DNA of 64,000 nt from Fulvivirga sp. (lineage in GTDB: Bacteria; Bacteroidota; Bacteroidia; Cytophagales; Cyclobacteriaceae). The notes beneath the pieces were generated by a model. It searched no databases and was not told the origin of the DNA. It worked only from the letters and a program-made list of their open reading frames with translations. Shown here in pieces: positions 44,433 through 54,364 of this stretch (its first letter is position 1; each line of letters begins with the position of its first letter). Where the stretch lies: NCBI GenBank assembly GCA_028280565.1, contig JANQLQ010000086.1, positions 1 to 64,000 of the forward strand. Direction: 5' to 3'. The position numbers and the translations under genes are program-made.

Positions 44433-45020
44433 TTAGCTTTCTTCAAGCAGATCGATAGAGATTTTTATGGGAACAATGTTTTCGAAAGGCTCCTTTCCAG
44501 GCGCATACTGTAAATTATCGAAAGCGATAGCTGACTTGCCTGCCTCTATTTCATCATTAACAAGATTTTCAAAGAATTCGATAGACAGGGCATCAATTCC
44601 GTAGTAATCAAAAAGTATTGTATCGTGGTTTTGGTATGCTGCAAGAATAGTGAGTGCTTTTCTTGTTTTAAAGTCCAGCGATTCAAATTTATCTTTTAAA
44701 CTAACTTGTAGCTTTTTCGCAATTCCATCTGCAGATTGTGCATCTAGCTGCATAATATGTCTTAGGTATCTTGCTACCGTAATGGGCCAAATCAATGCCG
44801 GCAATCTAGGCTGCGAATAGTTTTTTGCCCATTTCAACCCAGGCCATTTATTCTGAAAATGAACGATTAGCTCGAAGGCTAGGCCCATACCCAATGTTCT
44901 ATTGGCTCGATCGAAGTTAGGAATATAAATTCTTATGAGACTCCCAGCACTTAATGTGAAACCCGGAATCCTTACCCTGTTATGAATGAACTCTTCGCTA
45001 TGAAATTTAGGAGTATCCAA
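44433..45020 (-). CDS. Unknown protein with ABC-ATPase-like outline
   Basis: A 195-residue protein with TTG start. The N-terminus (VRIPGFTLSAGSLIRIYIPNF) and the region LTILAAYQNHDTILFDYYGIDALS followed by GKSAIAFDNL look like the Walker B and D-loop part of an ABC ATPase, but no Walker A (GxxGxGKS/T) or LSGGQ motif is present. It may be a degenerate ATPase-like subunit. Not an operon with its neighbours as far as can be seen. Family not recognised. Confidence 0.45.
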   Translation of the reverse strand: MDTPKFHSEEFIHNRVRIPGFTLSAGSLIRIYIPNFDRANRTLGMGLAFELIVHFQNKWPGLKWAKNYSQPRLPALIWPITVARYLRHIMQLDAQSADGIAKKLQVSLKDKFESLDFKTRKALTILAAYQNHDTILFDYYGIDALSIEFFENLVNDEIEAGKSAIAFDNLQYAPGKEPFENIVPIKISIDLLEES

Positions 45021-45064
45021 ATTGCAGCCTTAATTCCCTTCCACATTACATTGTAGCCAGTATT

Positions 45065-45412
45065 TTATTCATCCGACCAAACGGCAAGTTCATTCCCGGC
45101 CGGATCGATGAAGTGAAATCTACGTCCACCGGGGAAAGAAAAGATATCCTTTGAAATTTTTCCGCCGGATTCGATTATTTTGTTTTTTACTAGGTCGAGA
45201 TTTTTATGGTACAAAACAACTAATGCTCCATTCACGATTTCAGCTTCCGTTTTTTCAAATCCTCCTTCAAGCCCGCTGTTAGAGAACGCTGTGTAAGTTG
45301 GTCCATAGTCTGTAAACATCCAGCCAAATGCTTTCGCGTAAAAGACTTTTATTTTTTCCAGGTCTTTTGCTCTTAGCTCAATATAGTTGATGTGATTATC
45401 AGTGTTGCTCAT
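45065..45412 (-). CDS. VOC-family (glyoxalase/bleomycin-resistance-like) protein
   Basis: A 115-residue single vicinal-oxygen-chelate unit (INYIELRAKDLEKIKVFYAKAFGW at the start, RRFHFIDPAGNELAVWSDE at the end). Family members bind or modify toxic small molecules, often as dimers. The ATG at 45412 gives the usual family start; an in-frame one at 45436 adds eight residues. It lies 63 bp downstream of a DinB gene on the same strand. Confidence 0.85.
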   Translation of the reverse strand: MSNTDNHINYIELRAKDLEKIKVFYAKAFGWMFTDYGPTYTAFSNSGLEGGFEKTEAEIVNGALVVLYHKNLDLVKNKIIESGGKISKDIFSFPGGRRFHFIDPAGNELAVWSDE

Positions 45413-45475
45413 CCTATTTATTATTTGGTTCGTCATTCTATACTTTACTCAATTGGCTACAATGTTGAGCTAATT

Positions 45476-45976
45476 TTAATGCCCACCCGGGCTACTAGGA
45501 TTGATTTTATTTCCTTCTAAAAGCTTTTTAATCAAAGTGATTTGTCCCAGGTGATAGTAAGAATGCTCAATCATCGCCTCAATATTTCTCCTGAAATCAC
45601 CATACCTTTTATCAACGAAGACCTCGTCAAGCTGTTCATCCGTCATATGCTCAACATGATTTGCAAACTTTTTAGCATTTGCAAAAAGATCCTTTTTAAG
45701 GTCATTCCATTCTTGTTCTGTATTCATTTTAGGAAGGTCAAAGCTGTATTTATCTTGAATTTCTAACTCACCTCCTTCAAAGACATTTAATACCCCGGCA
45801 ATATAGTAGTTGATATGAAAAGTTAATTTAGCAATGGTATTCAAGTTCGCAATTTGGGTTTCTGCCAGTTCCAACGTCACATGTTGGAGTTGATCTTGCA
45901 AATTTGTATTTGCGATCCATTTTCCATCCAGCATTACTTCCCTAGATCGATTTGCGAGTTGAGTTGAAGCTTTCAT
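45476..45976 (-). CDS. DinB-family protein
   Basis: A 166-residue DinB four-helix protein. Histidine candidates are in AKLTFHINYYI and EHSYYHLGQITLIKKLL, the typical third-helix site. The ATG at 45976 (MKASTQLAN) is favoured over one at 46039. Fourth DinB-type gene in the window and probably co-transcribed with the VOC gene. Confidence 0.82.
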   Translation of the reverse strand: MKASTQLANRSREVMLDGKWIANTNLQDQLQHVTLELAETQIANLNTIAKLTFHINYYIAGVLNVFEGGELEIQDKYSFDLPKMNTEQEWNDLKKDLFANAKKFANHVEHMTDEQLDEVFVDKRYGDFRRNIEAMIEHSYYHLGQITLIKKLLEGNKINPSSPGGH

Positions 45977-46122
45977 GTCGTTTACAATGTTTACCACACT
46001 ACCGATCCAAACAAGCACAATGAACCTATCCGAATACAATGACGCTAAGGTAGCTTTCCTGGGCCTAAAACTTGAGCCTCCGCATTAAGCCTATCGTTCG
46101 GTTGGAAGTATTTTTACCCAGG

Positions 46123-46378
46123 TTAGGGATTCATCCAACTTTTTAGGTTTGCTCCTGTGGAATCTTTGTGCTTACTATCCGGTAATACCCACCCTGCAAT
46201 ATCGATCTTAAGTTCCATTGCTACGCATTCTTTTAAGGAGGCTTGATCATAACTTAAACTGCTATAGGATGCTCTTGTTAGGGACTTACATTGATTCCCA
46301 TACCATACATTTAGTATTGATAACCCCGATCGGTGAATATCTTGTCCGCCGGCCGCACATTTTGCGAAACACCCTATA
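46123..46378 (-). pseudogene. Possible gene remnant without start
   Basis: About 84 open codons between two stops, ending ...GWVLPDSKHKDSTGANLKSWMNP. The composition looks protein-like, but there is no suitable start and upstream codons are closed by a TAG. It may be a decayed reading frame; no family recognised. Confidence 0.25.
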
Positions 46379-46511
46379 CGAATCTAATGGATTTTTGATT
46401 CTATTGAAAACGTGGCTAGGTGCAGTATGACATAAATTTACACCTTCCAAGCCAGTGAATTTGTAACTTGTCCTGCAAGTCGATGGAACTTAGTTTCCGT
46501 TAGGTATAGTT

Positions 46512-47444
46512 TTAAGTGTCATTCATAACATCAATGATCGACTGGAAAATACCTGGAGGATATTCGGCGATCCTATTACAGAGGTACAAATACCATTCTA
46601 CTCCGTAAACTACATATATTTTAGTGGGATGGTGGCGGTTAAGATCGTATATTCTCTCATTCTCTATTCCGAGTAAGCTTTCAAACTCATAATTACTCGG
46701 AGTCTCAATATCTTCCAATAGACGGATCACGCCATTTTGAATTTTCGGATCATGTGTGGCAACCGAACATTTGTGACGAGCTTCCAGTAGCATTCTCACA
46801 AAATTCAAATACCTATTGTCTAGCTCCTCGCCCCGTGCTAGTGACGTGCCATGTGGAGTATCAAAGGCCCCTTTTACAATTCGAATCTTTCCTTCACATT
46901 TTATCAGTTCTTGCAGGTCATTTTCAGAGCGGTGCAGATAGGCTTGGAGCGTTATGCCAACGTTATTGTAGTACTTTGACGCTTCCAGGTAGGTTTCTAA
47001 CACGCGATCCGTCCTATCGGTGCCTTCGGCAGAAATTATTACTTCAATGTCTTCTTTGCATATTTTCAGAAGGTTTTCAAGTCCCAATTGTTTATCTACC
47101 GCAAGTCCAATATGCGACAGGTCAAGCGAGATCGTAGAGTCAAGTTTTGCTTTTTTGATCAGCCTGGCGAGTCGCAAGAATTCCTTAGTAACAGCATTCG
47201 CTTCTTTCTCCGTTCGCGTGCTTTCTCCCATGAAATCAACGGTACAAGGAACGTTTCTCGAGTTGATACTTTTTACTTTTACGTTTATATCTTCTAAATG
47301 CTCGCCGGCCACATAGCGATTGGCAGCTTTTTTCAACAGTTGAAATAACGCTTTGTTTTCGAGTATGTAAGATTTAGCAGCCTCATTTAAAGCCGCTTTT
47401 TTGAGCGCTTTTGATGATCCTAGCATCAATTCTTCAATATTCAT
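46512..47444 (-). CDS. Proline dehydrogenase
   Basis: A 310-residue FAD-dependent stand-alone proline dehydrogenase, which oxidises proline to pyrroline-5-carboxylate and passes electrons to quinone. Family motifs are VDFMGES, SLDLSHIG, ISAEGTDRTD, VGITLQAYLHRSENDL and RIVKGAFDTP, with ATHD near the end. Length is normal for the monofunctional enzyme. It is divergent from an Lrp/AsnC regulator with 107 bp between starts, the common arrangement for proline-inducible control. No P5C dehydrogenase is in the window. Confidence 0.9.
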   Translation of the reverse strand: MNIEELMLGSSKALKKAALNEAAKSYILENKALFQLLKKAANRYVAGEHLEDINVKVKSINSRNVPCTVDFMGESTRTEKEANAVTKEFLRLARLIKKAKLDSTISLDLSHIGLAVDKQLGLENLLKICKEDIEVIISAEGTDRTDRVLETYLEASKYYNNVGITLQAYLHRSENDLQELIKCEGKIRIVKGAFDTPHGTSLARGEELDNRYLNFVRMLLEARHKCSVATHDPKIQNGVIRLLEDIETPSNYEFESLLGIENERIYDLNRHHPTKIYVVYGVEWYLYLCNRIAEYPPGIFQSIIDVMNDT

Positions 47445-47551
47445 AAGTCAATTATCTATTTTATCCGAAAATAGATATTGAAAGATTATTCCTACCTTCG
47501 ATTCCAAGGCATTTAACATTATTTACCTTTGATTGTAACCTTTATTGAACT

Positions 47552-47980
47552 TTGGATAAGCTAAACGACAAAATAATAAGTGAATTGCAAAACAACGGCC
47601 GCCAATCATTTGCAGAAATAGGCCGTAATGTGGGACTTTCAGCGCCGGCGGTGGCAGAACGTGTTCAGAAAATGGAAGAAGCCGGGATCATTAAAGGGTA
47701 TAGCGTTTTGCTGGATCTTGAAAAATTGGGTTTCCAGGTTCAAGCTCAAATCACACTAAAAACAGCCACTACGGATTTTCGAAATTTTATCGCCCGGCTC
47801 GATCAATTCCCGGAAGTATTGGAATGTATCAAACTTACCGGTGAAAACTGTGCTTCCCTTAGGGTCGCAGTGAGGGATAATTCAGCATTGGAAGATCTAA
47901 TTGATCGGTTAACTGAATATGGACAACCGAACACCGCCATTATTCTATCCCGTTATTCAAGGTATCTTGCCTGTCGCTAA
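47552..47980 (+). CDS. Lrp/AsnC-family regulator, probably of proline dehydrogenase
   Basis: A 142-residue Lrp-type regulator. The HTH is LQNNGRQSFAEIGRNVGLSAPAVAERVQKMEEAG, read in parts; the ligand-binding RAM/AsnC domain spans about 65-140 (with LTGENCASLRVAV). The start is TTG, with no ATG nearby. By analogy with PutR/BkdR it would activate the divergent proline dehydrogenase gene in the presence of proline. Confidence 0.88.
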   Translation: MDKLNDKIISELQNNGRQSFAEIGRNVGLSAPAVAERVQKMEEAGIIKGYSVLLDLEKLGFQVQAQITLKTATTDFRNFIARLDQFPEVLECIKLTGENCASLRVAVRDNSALEDLIDRLTEYGQPNTAIILSRYSRYLACR

Positions 47981-48140
47981 GTCAAATTAAATCCAACGGG
48001 TAGTGTAAAATGTATTTTCAGACAATGTTGACAGTGGTTTTATTCTTTAGCTGCATGTGTAACATTAGGTATGGTTTACCTGGAGAATCTAATTCAGACC
48101 GTCCTACAGTTTCAAACCTCTGCTATATGAAAGCCCTATT

Positions 48141-49028
48141 TCAGAAAAATTCATCTAACAAAATATAAAATTCCACCTTTGAAGAATCTAGGCTGTTTAA
48201 ACCGTAAGATTTGCAAAAGGCTTTAGTAAGTTCTTCAGCTTGTTGCAAACCATATTTATGTCTTAAACTTCTTATAAACAATCCAATATCCTGGTACCTG
48301 TCTGACATCATGGCTCCTCCCCAATCTATTACACCAATCCTTTTGTTTTCTGAAAACAGTATATTTTCAAATGTAAAATCTCCATGGGTAAATACTATGT
48401 TATCTCTTCCAGGCCTATCCCTTAGTAATTGCTGGTACAGTTCACTGGATGACATACCTAAAAATTCATCTTCAAAATTGTTTTCATCAACATGTCCTTT
48501 ATCCACCCGGTATTTAGCCATTTCTAATTTATCTTCTATGGTTCTTAGATTCTTATCATCTACAGTTAACTCATGAATACGTCTTAACTGTCTCCCGCAT
48601 GTTTTAACCATTGATACTGGGTTATCTATCATGTGATCAATCCGATAACCTTCTACCTTACTTCTTAACATTAAAGCCATATTTTCATCGCATAAAAAAT
48701 ATAGTACTTTGGGAATATTGTCTAAACCCTTTAATTGATGTAGTATCTTGTTTTCATAGATTAATTCATCTCGAACATTCGTACTTTTTGCAAGTTTTAA
48801 AATATAACTTTTATCATTTGACTCATTAAACAAATTGTAAACCCCCGCACCAGATTCCCCTTTATTGATAGCTACAATACGAGAGTTACTTAGTATCATC
48901 CCGGCATCTCCCGGGATGTCAACCCTGCTCATTATTTCATTTAGGTATTTGATTTTTTCGTCAACTTTACAATTCAAATTTAGGGGCGGAGTCCCGACGT
49001 GGTACGTTCCTATGCACTTTCTAAACAT
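48141..49028 (-). CDS. Aminoglycoside-phosphotransferase-like kinase
   Basis: A 295-residue cytosolic kinase of the APH/choline-kinase fold. The ATP-binding Lys78 lies in YILKLAKS, the catalytic loop is HGDFTFEN (His215, Asp217, Asn222), and Asp235 lies in IDWGG. Such enzymes phosphorylate aminoglycosides, homoserine, choline or other alcohols, and the substrate cannot be told here. Its ATG directly abuts the stop of the 246-residue gene upstream, so the two are co-translated. Confidence 0.82.
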   Translation of the reverse strand: MFRKCIGTYHVGTPPLNLNCKVDEKIKYLNEIMSRVDIPGDAGMILSNSRIVAINKGESGAGVYNLFNESNDKSYILKLAKSTNVRDELIYENKILHQLKGLDNIPKVLYFLCDENMALMLRSKVEGYRIDHMIDNPVSMVKTCGRQLRRIHELTVDDKNLRTIEDKLEMAKYRVDKGHVDENNFEDEFLGMSSSELYQQLLRDRPGRDNIVFTHGDFTFENILFSENKRIGVIDWGGAMMSDRYQDIGLFIRSLRHKYGLQQAEELTKAFCKSYGLNSLDSSKVEFYILLDEFF

Positions 49029-49769
49029 CTACCAGGCACTGTGGTCCGTTTTCTTGATAGCGTTCTCCAAAATTTTTTCACTCCACGAGATCTCTTCTGC
49101 AAAAGCTTCTTGTTCATTCTCAAAAAACGCCTTTTGGAGTCTTTGGAGTTTTGCCGGGGATAGCAACCAACTCCCCAGTTGAGCCATATTTTCATTTTCC
49201 ATATCAACATGATCTTCAAACAACTTATGGCCCTCTACATATATAAATTTTGCCAAATGAATATCAGCTTCATTACTCGTTTCACGATCCCAAAGTTCTA
49301 ATAGCCCTGATGGTTTGGGGTGGGAATAAAAAAGAGAATAAAGGTACTCGCTAAATTCCCTGTATGCTTTTTCGCTTCGGTTATTCAATAAGCTAATCCA
49401 TAAGGCCCGGTTGAACTCAATGATAGCCTCTCTTTCGTCAAGATCCCAATCTTGCCATTTCGCATAGTCCAATTTATGATAGACTACTTGCACTTCATAA
49501 GGAGGATTTAACTGGGAGGTTAATTCTAAAATTCGTGGCAAAAAATGCTTGAAGTCGTCAAGTTCTCCCCATGTTGTAAGCACTTTTCCAGTGAATAAAG
49601 AAAGGTCTTCTTCATCTAATGCCGTCAGTGGCTTTGAAAATAAACCTGAATTCCATTGATCAATGTTTCCATAATTTGGACTGGCCTGCATTTTTGAATT
49701 TCCCGGGTACTTGGAGAATACCTCGTAAAGGTTTTCGATAGTATCTTGAATTTTCTTCGGCATTTCCAT
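49029..49769 (-). CDS. Unknown protein coupled to the APH-like kinase
   Basis: A 246-residue soluble, acidic, helical protein rich in Trp and Glu (WDLDEREAIIEFNRALWISLL). No family recognised. It stops exactly where the APH-like kinase begins, which suggests the two products work together. Its start is an ATG at 49769. Confidence 0.55.
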   Translation of the reverse strand: MEMPKKIQDTIENLYEVFSKYPGNSKMQASPNYGNIDQWNSGLFSKPLTALDEEDLSLFTGKVLTTWGELDDFKHFLPRILELTSQLNPPYEVQVVYHKLDYAKWQDWDLDEREAIIEFNRALWISLLNNRSEKAYREFSEYLYSLFYSHPKPSGLLELWDRETSNEADIHLAKFIYVEGHKLFEDHVDMENENMAQLGSWLLSPAKLQRLQKAFFENEQEAFAEEISWSEKILENAIKKTDHSAW

Positions 49770-49830
49770 TATTTACGACATAAGCTCGTCTGAAAATCTA
49801 AATTTCGGCTGTTGAGTTCTATTATTCCTA

Positions 49831-50508
49831 TCAACCCCTGATAAGCTTTACAAGGGATTGGAAAAATCCGGGCTTCTTTTTTTTCGCCCTCTTGCCGGGC
49901 TCGTCACCCAAGGGTTTTAGCGGCTGTTGCTTGTAGAATTCAGTCCTGTCTTGGAGCTTTTTTTGGTCCTGTAACGAGAACTTATTCCATATGGATTGGT
50001 ATCCCATTAATATTTCTTCGACCCCTGGAACAATGCTGTAACGGTCTAAATAAATAAGACCGTACTCGATACCTCCGGTGATTTTCGCTGCACTTGGTCT
50101 ATGAAAGAACTTCAATCTATCTCTCATGTAATTCTTGACGGGTTCTATGGCTGACTTATCATTGATGGATTGTATCGCCCATAAGGTGTAGGCTTTTTTA
50201 AATTTGGGTTTATCCAATAGGTCAACTAAAAAGGGGATCCCTGTTTTCCCCGATATTTCGGCTATCGTCAAGACTGAACAATCTTTCACATCCTGCATAG
50301 GATAATCTATCATCCTTTTTAAAGATGGAACAGACTTTTTTGTCCCAAACTTCCTCAAAGCAATTGTCGCCCGATACTTTGTGTATTTATTGACGGATGG
50401 ATCGTCAAGGGCATTTATTAATGCGTCTTCGTTCATGTCCACTCCCGCTTTTTCAAGCTCGGATCGCAATGATGCTATTGTCGATTCATGTAATGAGAAT
50501 TCTCCCAT
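49831..50508 (-). CDS. HEAT-repeat protein
   Basis: A 225-residue protein of PBS-lyase/HEAT-like repeats (KYRATIALRKFGTKKSVPSLKRMI, VKDCSVLTIAEISGKTGIPFLVDLL, KKAYTLWAIQSINDKSAIEPV, each read in parts) with a basic C-terminal tail. Such repeats bind proteins or act in cofactor-lyase-like roles. The partner is unknown. Single gene. Confidence 0.72.
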   Translation of the reverse strand: MGEFSLHESTIASLRSELEKAGVDMNEDALINALDDPSVNKYTKYRATIALRKFGTKKSVPSLKRMIDYPMQDVKDCSVLTIAEISGKTGIPFLVDLLDKPKFKKAYTLWAIQSINDKSAIEPVKNYMRDRLKFFHRPSAAKITGGIEYGLIYLDRYSIVPGVEEILMGYQSIWNKFSLQDQKKLQDRTEFYKQQPLKPLGDEPGKRAKKKKPGFFQSLVKLIRG

Positions 50509-50673
50509 TTATAATTATACCTAATATCTAGTTAAGTTCTACAAGGCTTTTTAATATCATTAAAATTACCGTCTCGTACAGGCATTTGCAAGAACTCGGT
50601 AAGCTATGACTTAGCATTTGTGCAGGCTTTGAATGGTAAAAATAGCTTACGACCAGGTACCGGAAGGTACGAT

Positions 50674-51471
50674 TTACCTACGCAGTTGAAGTGCATTTTT
50701 TATTCTTTCATTTTTTGAAACCCTATTGGCTATGTCCTTTGCCCATACCTGGTAAGTCAGTTTGGATGGATGAACCCCATCACTAAAAAAGTCCTCCTTT
50801 TTTTCATTTAATTGGAATTTATCTATCCATCCTTTCAACGTTATTTTTTCTCCGAAGTAAAAAACATTTTCATAGTCGTCAACGGTTTTTTGTAATTCTT
50901 CTCCTAAAATTTCCACGAGGTTTCCCACTGTGAATTTTATGAGGGAGGTAAATGCCGGGAATTCTTTAATGGGCGGCATATTGCAAAAAACAATGATCGC
51001 ACCAGGAAATTTCGAATTGAGGGATTCTATTAAAGAACGGGTTTCAGCTTTCCATTTTGAAGGTCGATTTAATGTAAAAGCATCATTGCCGCCTAAACCA
51101 ACAAGGATCAGGTCAACATGGTCCCCAGTAATTTTTGGAATGAGTTTCTCTTCGACCCTTCTCGCGGTATATCCACTACGAGCATATACTTGCCAGGTAA
51201 CGTTCAAATTGAAGCGTCTTGATAGCTCATTTGCAAATGTTCCTGTAAACCCTTCTTCATGCGTTTGAACCCCCACTCCGGCAATAGTGCTCTCACCAAT
51301 GGAAACAACTTTCAACGTACTTTGTGACTTTCCATGGGGCTGACATTGTCCTTGTACTCCTTGAGCTTCCGGTAGTTTGGGGACATTCGCCCGGATCCGT
51401 TTCCCTTGATAATACATCAAGGGAAGTAATGGAATGGAAATGATAGCCCCGGATAAATACCTAATGTTCAT
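50674..51471 (-). CDS. SGNH/GDSL-family hydrolase
   Basis: A 265-residue serine esterase. Block I is SIGESTIAGVG (nucleophile Ser in GES), block III is GLGGNDAF, and the Asp-His pair is in DGVHPS near residue 230. The N-terminus (MNIRYLSGAIISIPLLPLMYYQ) is a membrane anchor or signal. It acts outside the cytosol on an acyl ester of unknown type. Confidence 0.85.
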   Translation of the reverse strand: MNIRYLSGAIISIPLLPLMYYQGKRIRANVPKLPEAQGVQGQCQPHGKSQSTLKVVSIGESTIAGVGVQTHEEGFTGTFANELSRRFNLNVTWQVYARSGYTARRVEEKLIPKITGDHVDLILVGLGGNDAFTLNRPSKWKAETRSLIESLNSKFPGAIIVFCNMPPIKEFPAFTSLIKFTVGNLVEILGEELQKTVDDYENVFYFGEKITLKGWIDKFQLNEKKEDFFSDGVHPSKLTYQVWAKDIANRVSKNERIKNALQLRR

Positions 51472-51507
51472 GGGTGTATTTACATTTAGTGGATTGTTGT
51501 ATGCCGT

Positions 51508-52362
51508 TTACTTTTTAGTAGTTTGTTTCGCGAATAATTCTCCAGAGATCTTATTATACAATTTGCTATATTTTTTCATTAACCTCCAATCGGTAATGGT
51601 ATTGGTATTAGAAAACTTCACATCATGAATGTACAAACATTGAGCTCCTAATTGCTCTTGTTTTCTCGTGGGTTGATATGGAAAATCCATAAAGGAAAAA
51701 GTAAGTTCTTTAATAGTATCTTGGTCCACCCTAAAGCGACGAACGTCATTTACCGGTGGAACTACAATGTTACTGATCCTATAAAGATTATTTTCAACCT
51801 CATAGGAATATCCCAGTTGCTGAATCCTTGCCAGCACAGTGTCCTTCGGAACCTTAAGATAGTATTCCTGGCCTATAAAAATTGTTCCTTGGGGTTCTAA
51901 GGTAGGAGTAAGACGAATTGAAGTAGCAGTTAAAACTCCAAATGTAGTTAACGCGATGACGGTCAATCTAAAATTGCCAGTGGGCTGAGTATTATGAATT
52001 CTATCCTTTTGATTGATTATCACCCATGGAATGGGTAAAATTAGTAGTGCTATAAAATCGGAATAATCAATAATTCTACTGATAGTGAAGATGTCATTCC
52101 TGTTCAATAGTTCTATTAGCCCACTTGAAAATTCCGTTTTCCAAAAAACAAAGCAAAGTGCTGAAATATGACAAGACCATTTGGTGATTTTGGGAAATAA
52201 GAAGGCAATGAATATAGGTAAAACGATCAATCCTGCGAAGTCTGAAATTTTACCCGTTAACCAGTTATGATACAGGTCTTTTAAGACATGATCATTAATG
52301 GCAAGTATAAGTAGGCTAAGAATGAAAATGTGATTAAGCAGAAGTTCTTTTCTAAAGCTCAT
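51508..52362 (-). CDS. Hypothetical membrane protein with N-terminal NDH-LTGK-SDF region
   Basis: A 284-residue protein (from ATG 52362; an in-frame ATG at 52380 adds six residues). The first half has about four or five membrane helices, including LAINDHVLKD followed by WLTGKISDFAGL, which I recognise as a recurring motif in otherwise unnamed bacterial membrane proteins. A soluble beta-rich C-terminal domain starts near residue 150. It is 36 bp upstream of the SGNH hydrolase gene on the same strand and may be co-transcribed with it. Confidence 0.5.
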   Translation of the reverse strand: MSFRKELLLNHIFILSLLILAINDHVLKDLYHNWLTGKISDFAGLIVLPIFIAFLFPKITKWSCHISALCFVFWKTEFSSGLIELLNRNDIFTISRIIDYSDFIALLILPIPWVIINQKDRIHNTQPTGNFRLTVIALTTFGVLTATSIRLTPTLEPQGTIFIGQEYYLKVPKDTVLARIQQLGYSYEVENNLYRISNIVVPPVNDVRRFRVDQDTIKELTFSFMDFPYQPTRKQEQLGAQCLYIHDVKFSNTNTITDWRLMKKYSKLYNKISGELFAKQTTKK

Positions 52363-52459
52363 ATGACATGTAATGTCCATCTAAATAATCAACTTGTTAT
52401 GCCTGGACATCTTTTAAGGTGTTCAAAACACGTATTCATTTAGCATTTGTAAGCAATAT

Positions 52460-53431
52460 TCAATTCAATCTTGCCATCATGATCCACCACCCCACCTGGT
52501 AGTCGGCCCCTGTGTAATACAAATACTGGTCTCCACTCGTTTGGTCAATGGTGATTTGAGGAGCAATAATCTCATCTTTTTCAAGCGTAGGATCTTCTTG
52601 TACGAGGATAGGCCCAGGGGATTCTTCCCATGGACCAAATGGGTGAGCGGCGGTAGCATAGAAGATCGCCTCTTTATCATCAAATTCCCCGGTTCTAACG
52701 GCCACAAATTCATTATCACCTATCTTGGTCACTTGACCTTCCATACCTATCCTGGTATCCACGAGCTGGTACTCTTCCCACGTATGTCCTTCATCCTTTG
52801 AAATAGCCCCTATTACCCATACTTCCGTTACTTCGTTAGGCGAATCATTCCAGCCAATAAAAATTATATACAGCTGACCTTGGTGTTCTACTACACTGGG
52901 AGAGGTGATGAGGTAAACCTCTTTTCCGGCTATATTCCCCCGGGGAACCACGGGAAATTCCATTTGAATGTATGGCCCCGTAAGTTCATCGGCCTCGGCT
53001 AAATATACTTCTGACTGGTAGGACGCCTCGTCTGCATATCCTATGTAGTAAATTTGATGTTTACCGTTTGACGCTCGTCGATAAAAGGCAGTTTCTTTGT
53101 TGACATCCTTACCGGAAGGCCCAATTTCAAAAAGCAATTCATTTTGTTTTTGCCAATCGGTAAAGTTCATGCTCTTGGCTAATTTAATGGATGCAACTCC
53201 ATCAACATCACCGGTATAGATCATATTGAGCGCCCCGGCTTCGTCGTAGAAAACATGTGGATCACTTGCAGCTTGATAGTTTTCGGTCGGGATCAAATCC
53301 CTTAAAACAGGATTTTCAGATGATCTGTCCCAGTCGGAGTCAAACCCCGTAGAACTTGATTCGTCATTTTCACATGAGACCAAAAGAAACCCCATTGAAA
53401 CCCCCAAAAGAATAAACAGATATCTTTTCAT
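52460..53431 (-). CDS. Lipoprotein with GH43-like five-bladed beta-propeller
   Basis: A 323-residue lipoprotein (MKRYLFILLGVSMGFLLVSC). The mature part shows repeated propeller blades (ASDPHVFYDEAGALNMIYTG, KHQIYYIGYAD, ITSPSVVEHQGQLYIIFIGW), like the GH43/GH62/GH68 fold. Asp in SDPHVF would be the blade-one catalytic base; the general acid Glu is uncertain. Function unknown, perhaps polysaccharide-related. Confidence 0.6.
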   Translation of the reverse strand: MKRYLFILLGVSMGFLLVSCENDESSSTGFDSDWDRSSENPVLRDLIPTENYQAASDPHVFYDEAGALNMIYTGDVDGVASIKLAKSMNFTDWQKQNELLFEIGPSGKDVNKETAFYRRASNGKHQIYYIGYADEASYQSEVYLAEADELTGPYIQMEFPVVPRGNIAGKEVYLITSPSVVEHQGQLYIIFIGWNDSPNEVTEVWVIGAISKDEGHTWEEYQLVDTRIGMEGQVTKIGDNEFVAVRTGEFDDKEAIFYATAAHPFGPWEESPGPILVQEDPTLEKDEIIAPQITIDQTSGDQYLYYTGADYQVGWWIMMARLN

Positions 53432-53495
53432 ACTTCTTGGTTATGGCTAACGTCCAACGAAAGGTTATGGTTGCTTGGCTTATTTCCGAAATCCT

Positions 53496-53990
53496 TTACT
53501 TATATCTGTAAACCTCGTGAGGCCCAAAATCAAGCAATTCAATGGTCGTATCGTACTTACCACCCAAACGCAACGCCAATTGCTTAGAAGGTTCATTCTT
53601 AGGGTCAATATAGCTGACTAAGGATTTTAAGTTTAAGGTGTCAATGGCAAATCTTTTTACAGCAAGACCCGCTTCTACGCCAAAACCTTGGCCTTGAAAT
53701 CCAGGCAATAGCCAGTAGCCCAATTCCGGTTCTGGCCAAGGTTGTGAATTCCAAAGTCCAACCGTTCCCACCAGCTTCTTAGTTTTCTTTTCATCGATCG
53801 CCAGGTAGGAATAGCCATGCAAAACAAAATGCCCAATGTAAGTTGCCATTAAGCGCCAGGATTCTTCCGGGGTTTTGATTCCCCCTACAAATCTTGCATT
53901 CTGCTCTACGGAATAGAACTTTGAAAACTGTTCATAGTCTGAATCTTGCCATTGCCTAAATACCAGCCTTTCAGTTTCTAATCCAATCAT
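53496..53990 (-). CDS. GNAT acetyltransferase, RimJ/RimL type
   Basis: A 164-residue acetyltransferase. It starts with the RimL-like LETERLVFRQWQDSDYE, has the acetyl-CoA loop GFQGQGFGVEA and the ending ALRLGGKYDTTIELL. Members acetylate protein or antibiotic amines. Monocistronic. The gap 53991-54364 holds no gene. Confidence 0.85.
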   Translation of the reverse strand: MIGLETERLVFRQWQDSDYEQFSKFYSVEQNARFVGGIKTPEESWRLMATYIGHFVLHGYSYLAIDEKKTKKLVGTVGLWNSQPWPEPELGYWLLPGFQGQGFGVEAGLAVKRFAIDTLNLKSLVSYIDPKNEPSKQLALRLGGKYDTTIELLDFGPHEVYRYK

Positions 53991-54364
53991 AATTTCTTGG
54001 GTTATACTTCTTGGTTAAATCGAATTATCGTAACCTGGTTGAGCCTAACCACACGGCTATAGTCTGTAGATTATACGATGATTAGTTACTTAAAAATATC
54101 GCTTTACAATAGCCTTTGCAAACAAAAAAGTAAACCTAAAGATTTCTAGCAACTTGTAGGGTAGCCTTAATGAAATGCTATGCAACATGGGACATTTGTC
54201 AAAGCTCTGGCTTTCAACCAACCCTTAAAACTTATAAAAAGGCAGGTGGGCAGTGGATTCCTACTATAGGTGCTAGTAGCAATTTGACACCTACATCGCC
54301 CGAGTTTGGTTGTGCCTAGTCCTGGTCCTTTACATTTGAGTTCTTGAGATTGAGAGCAATAGTT

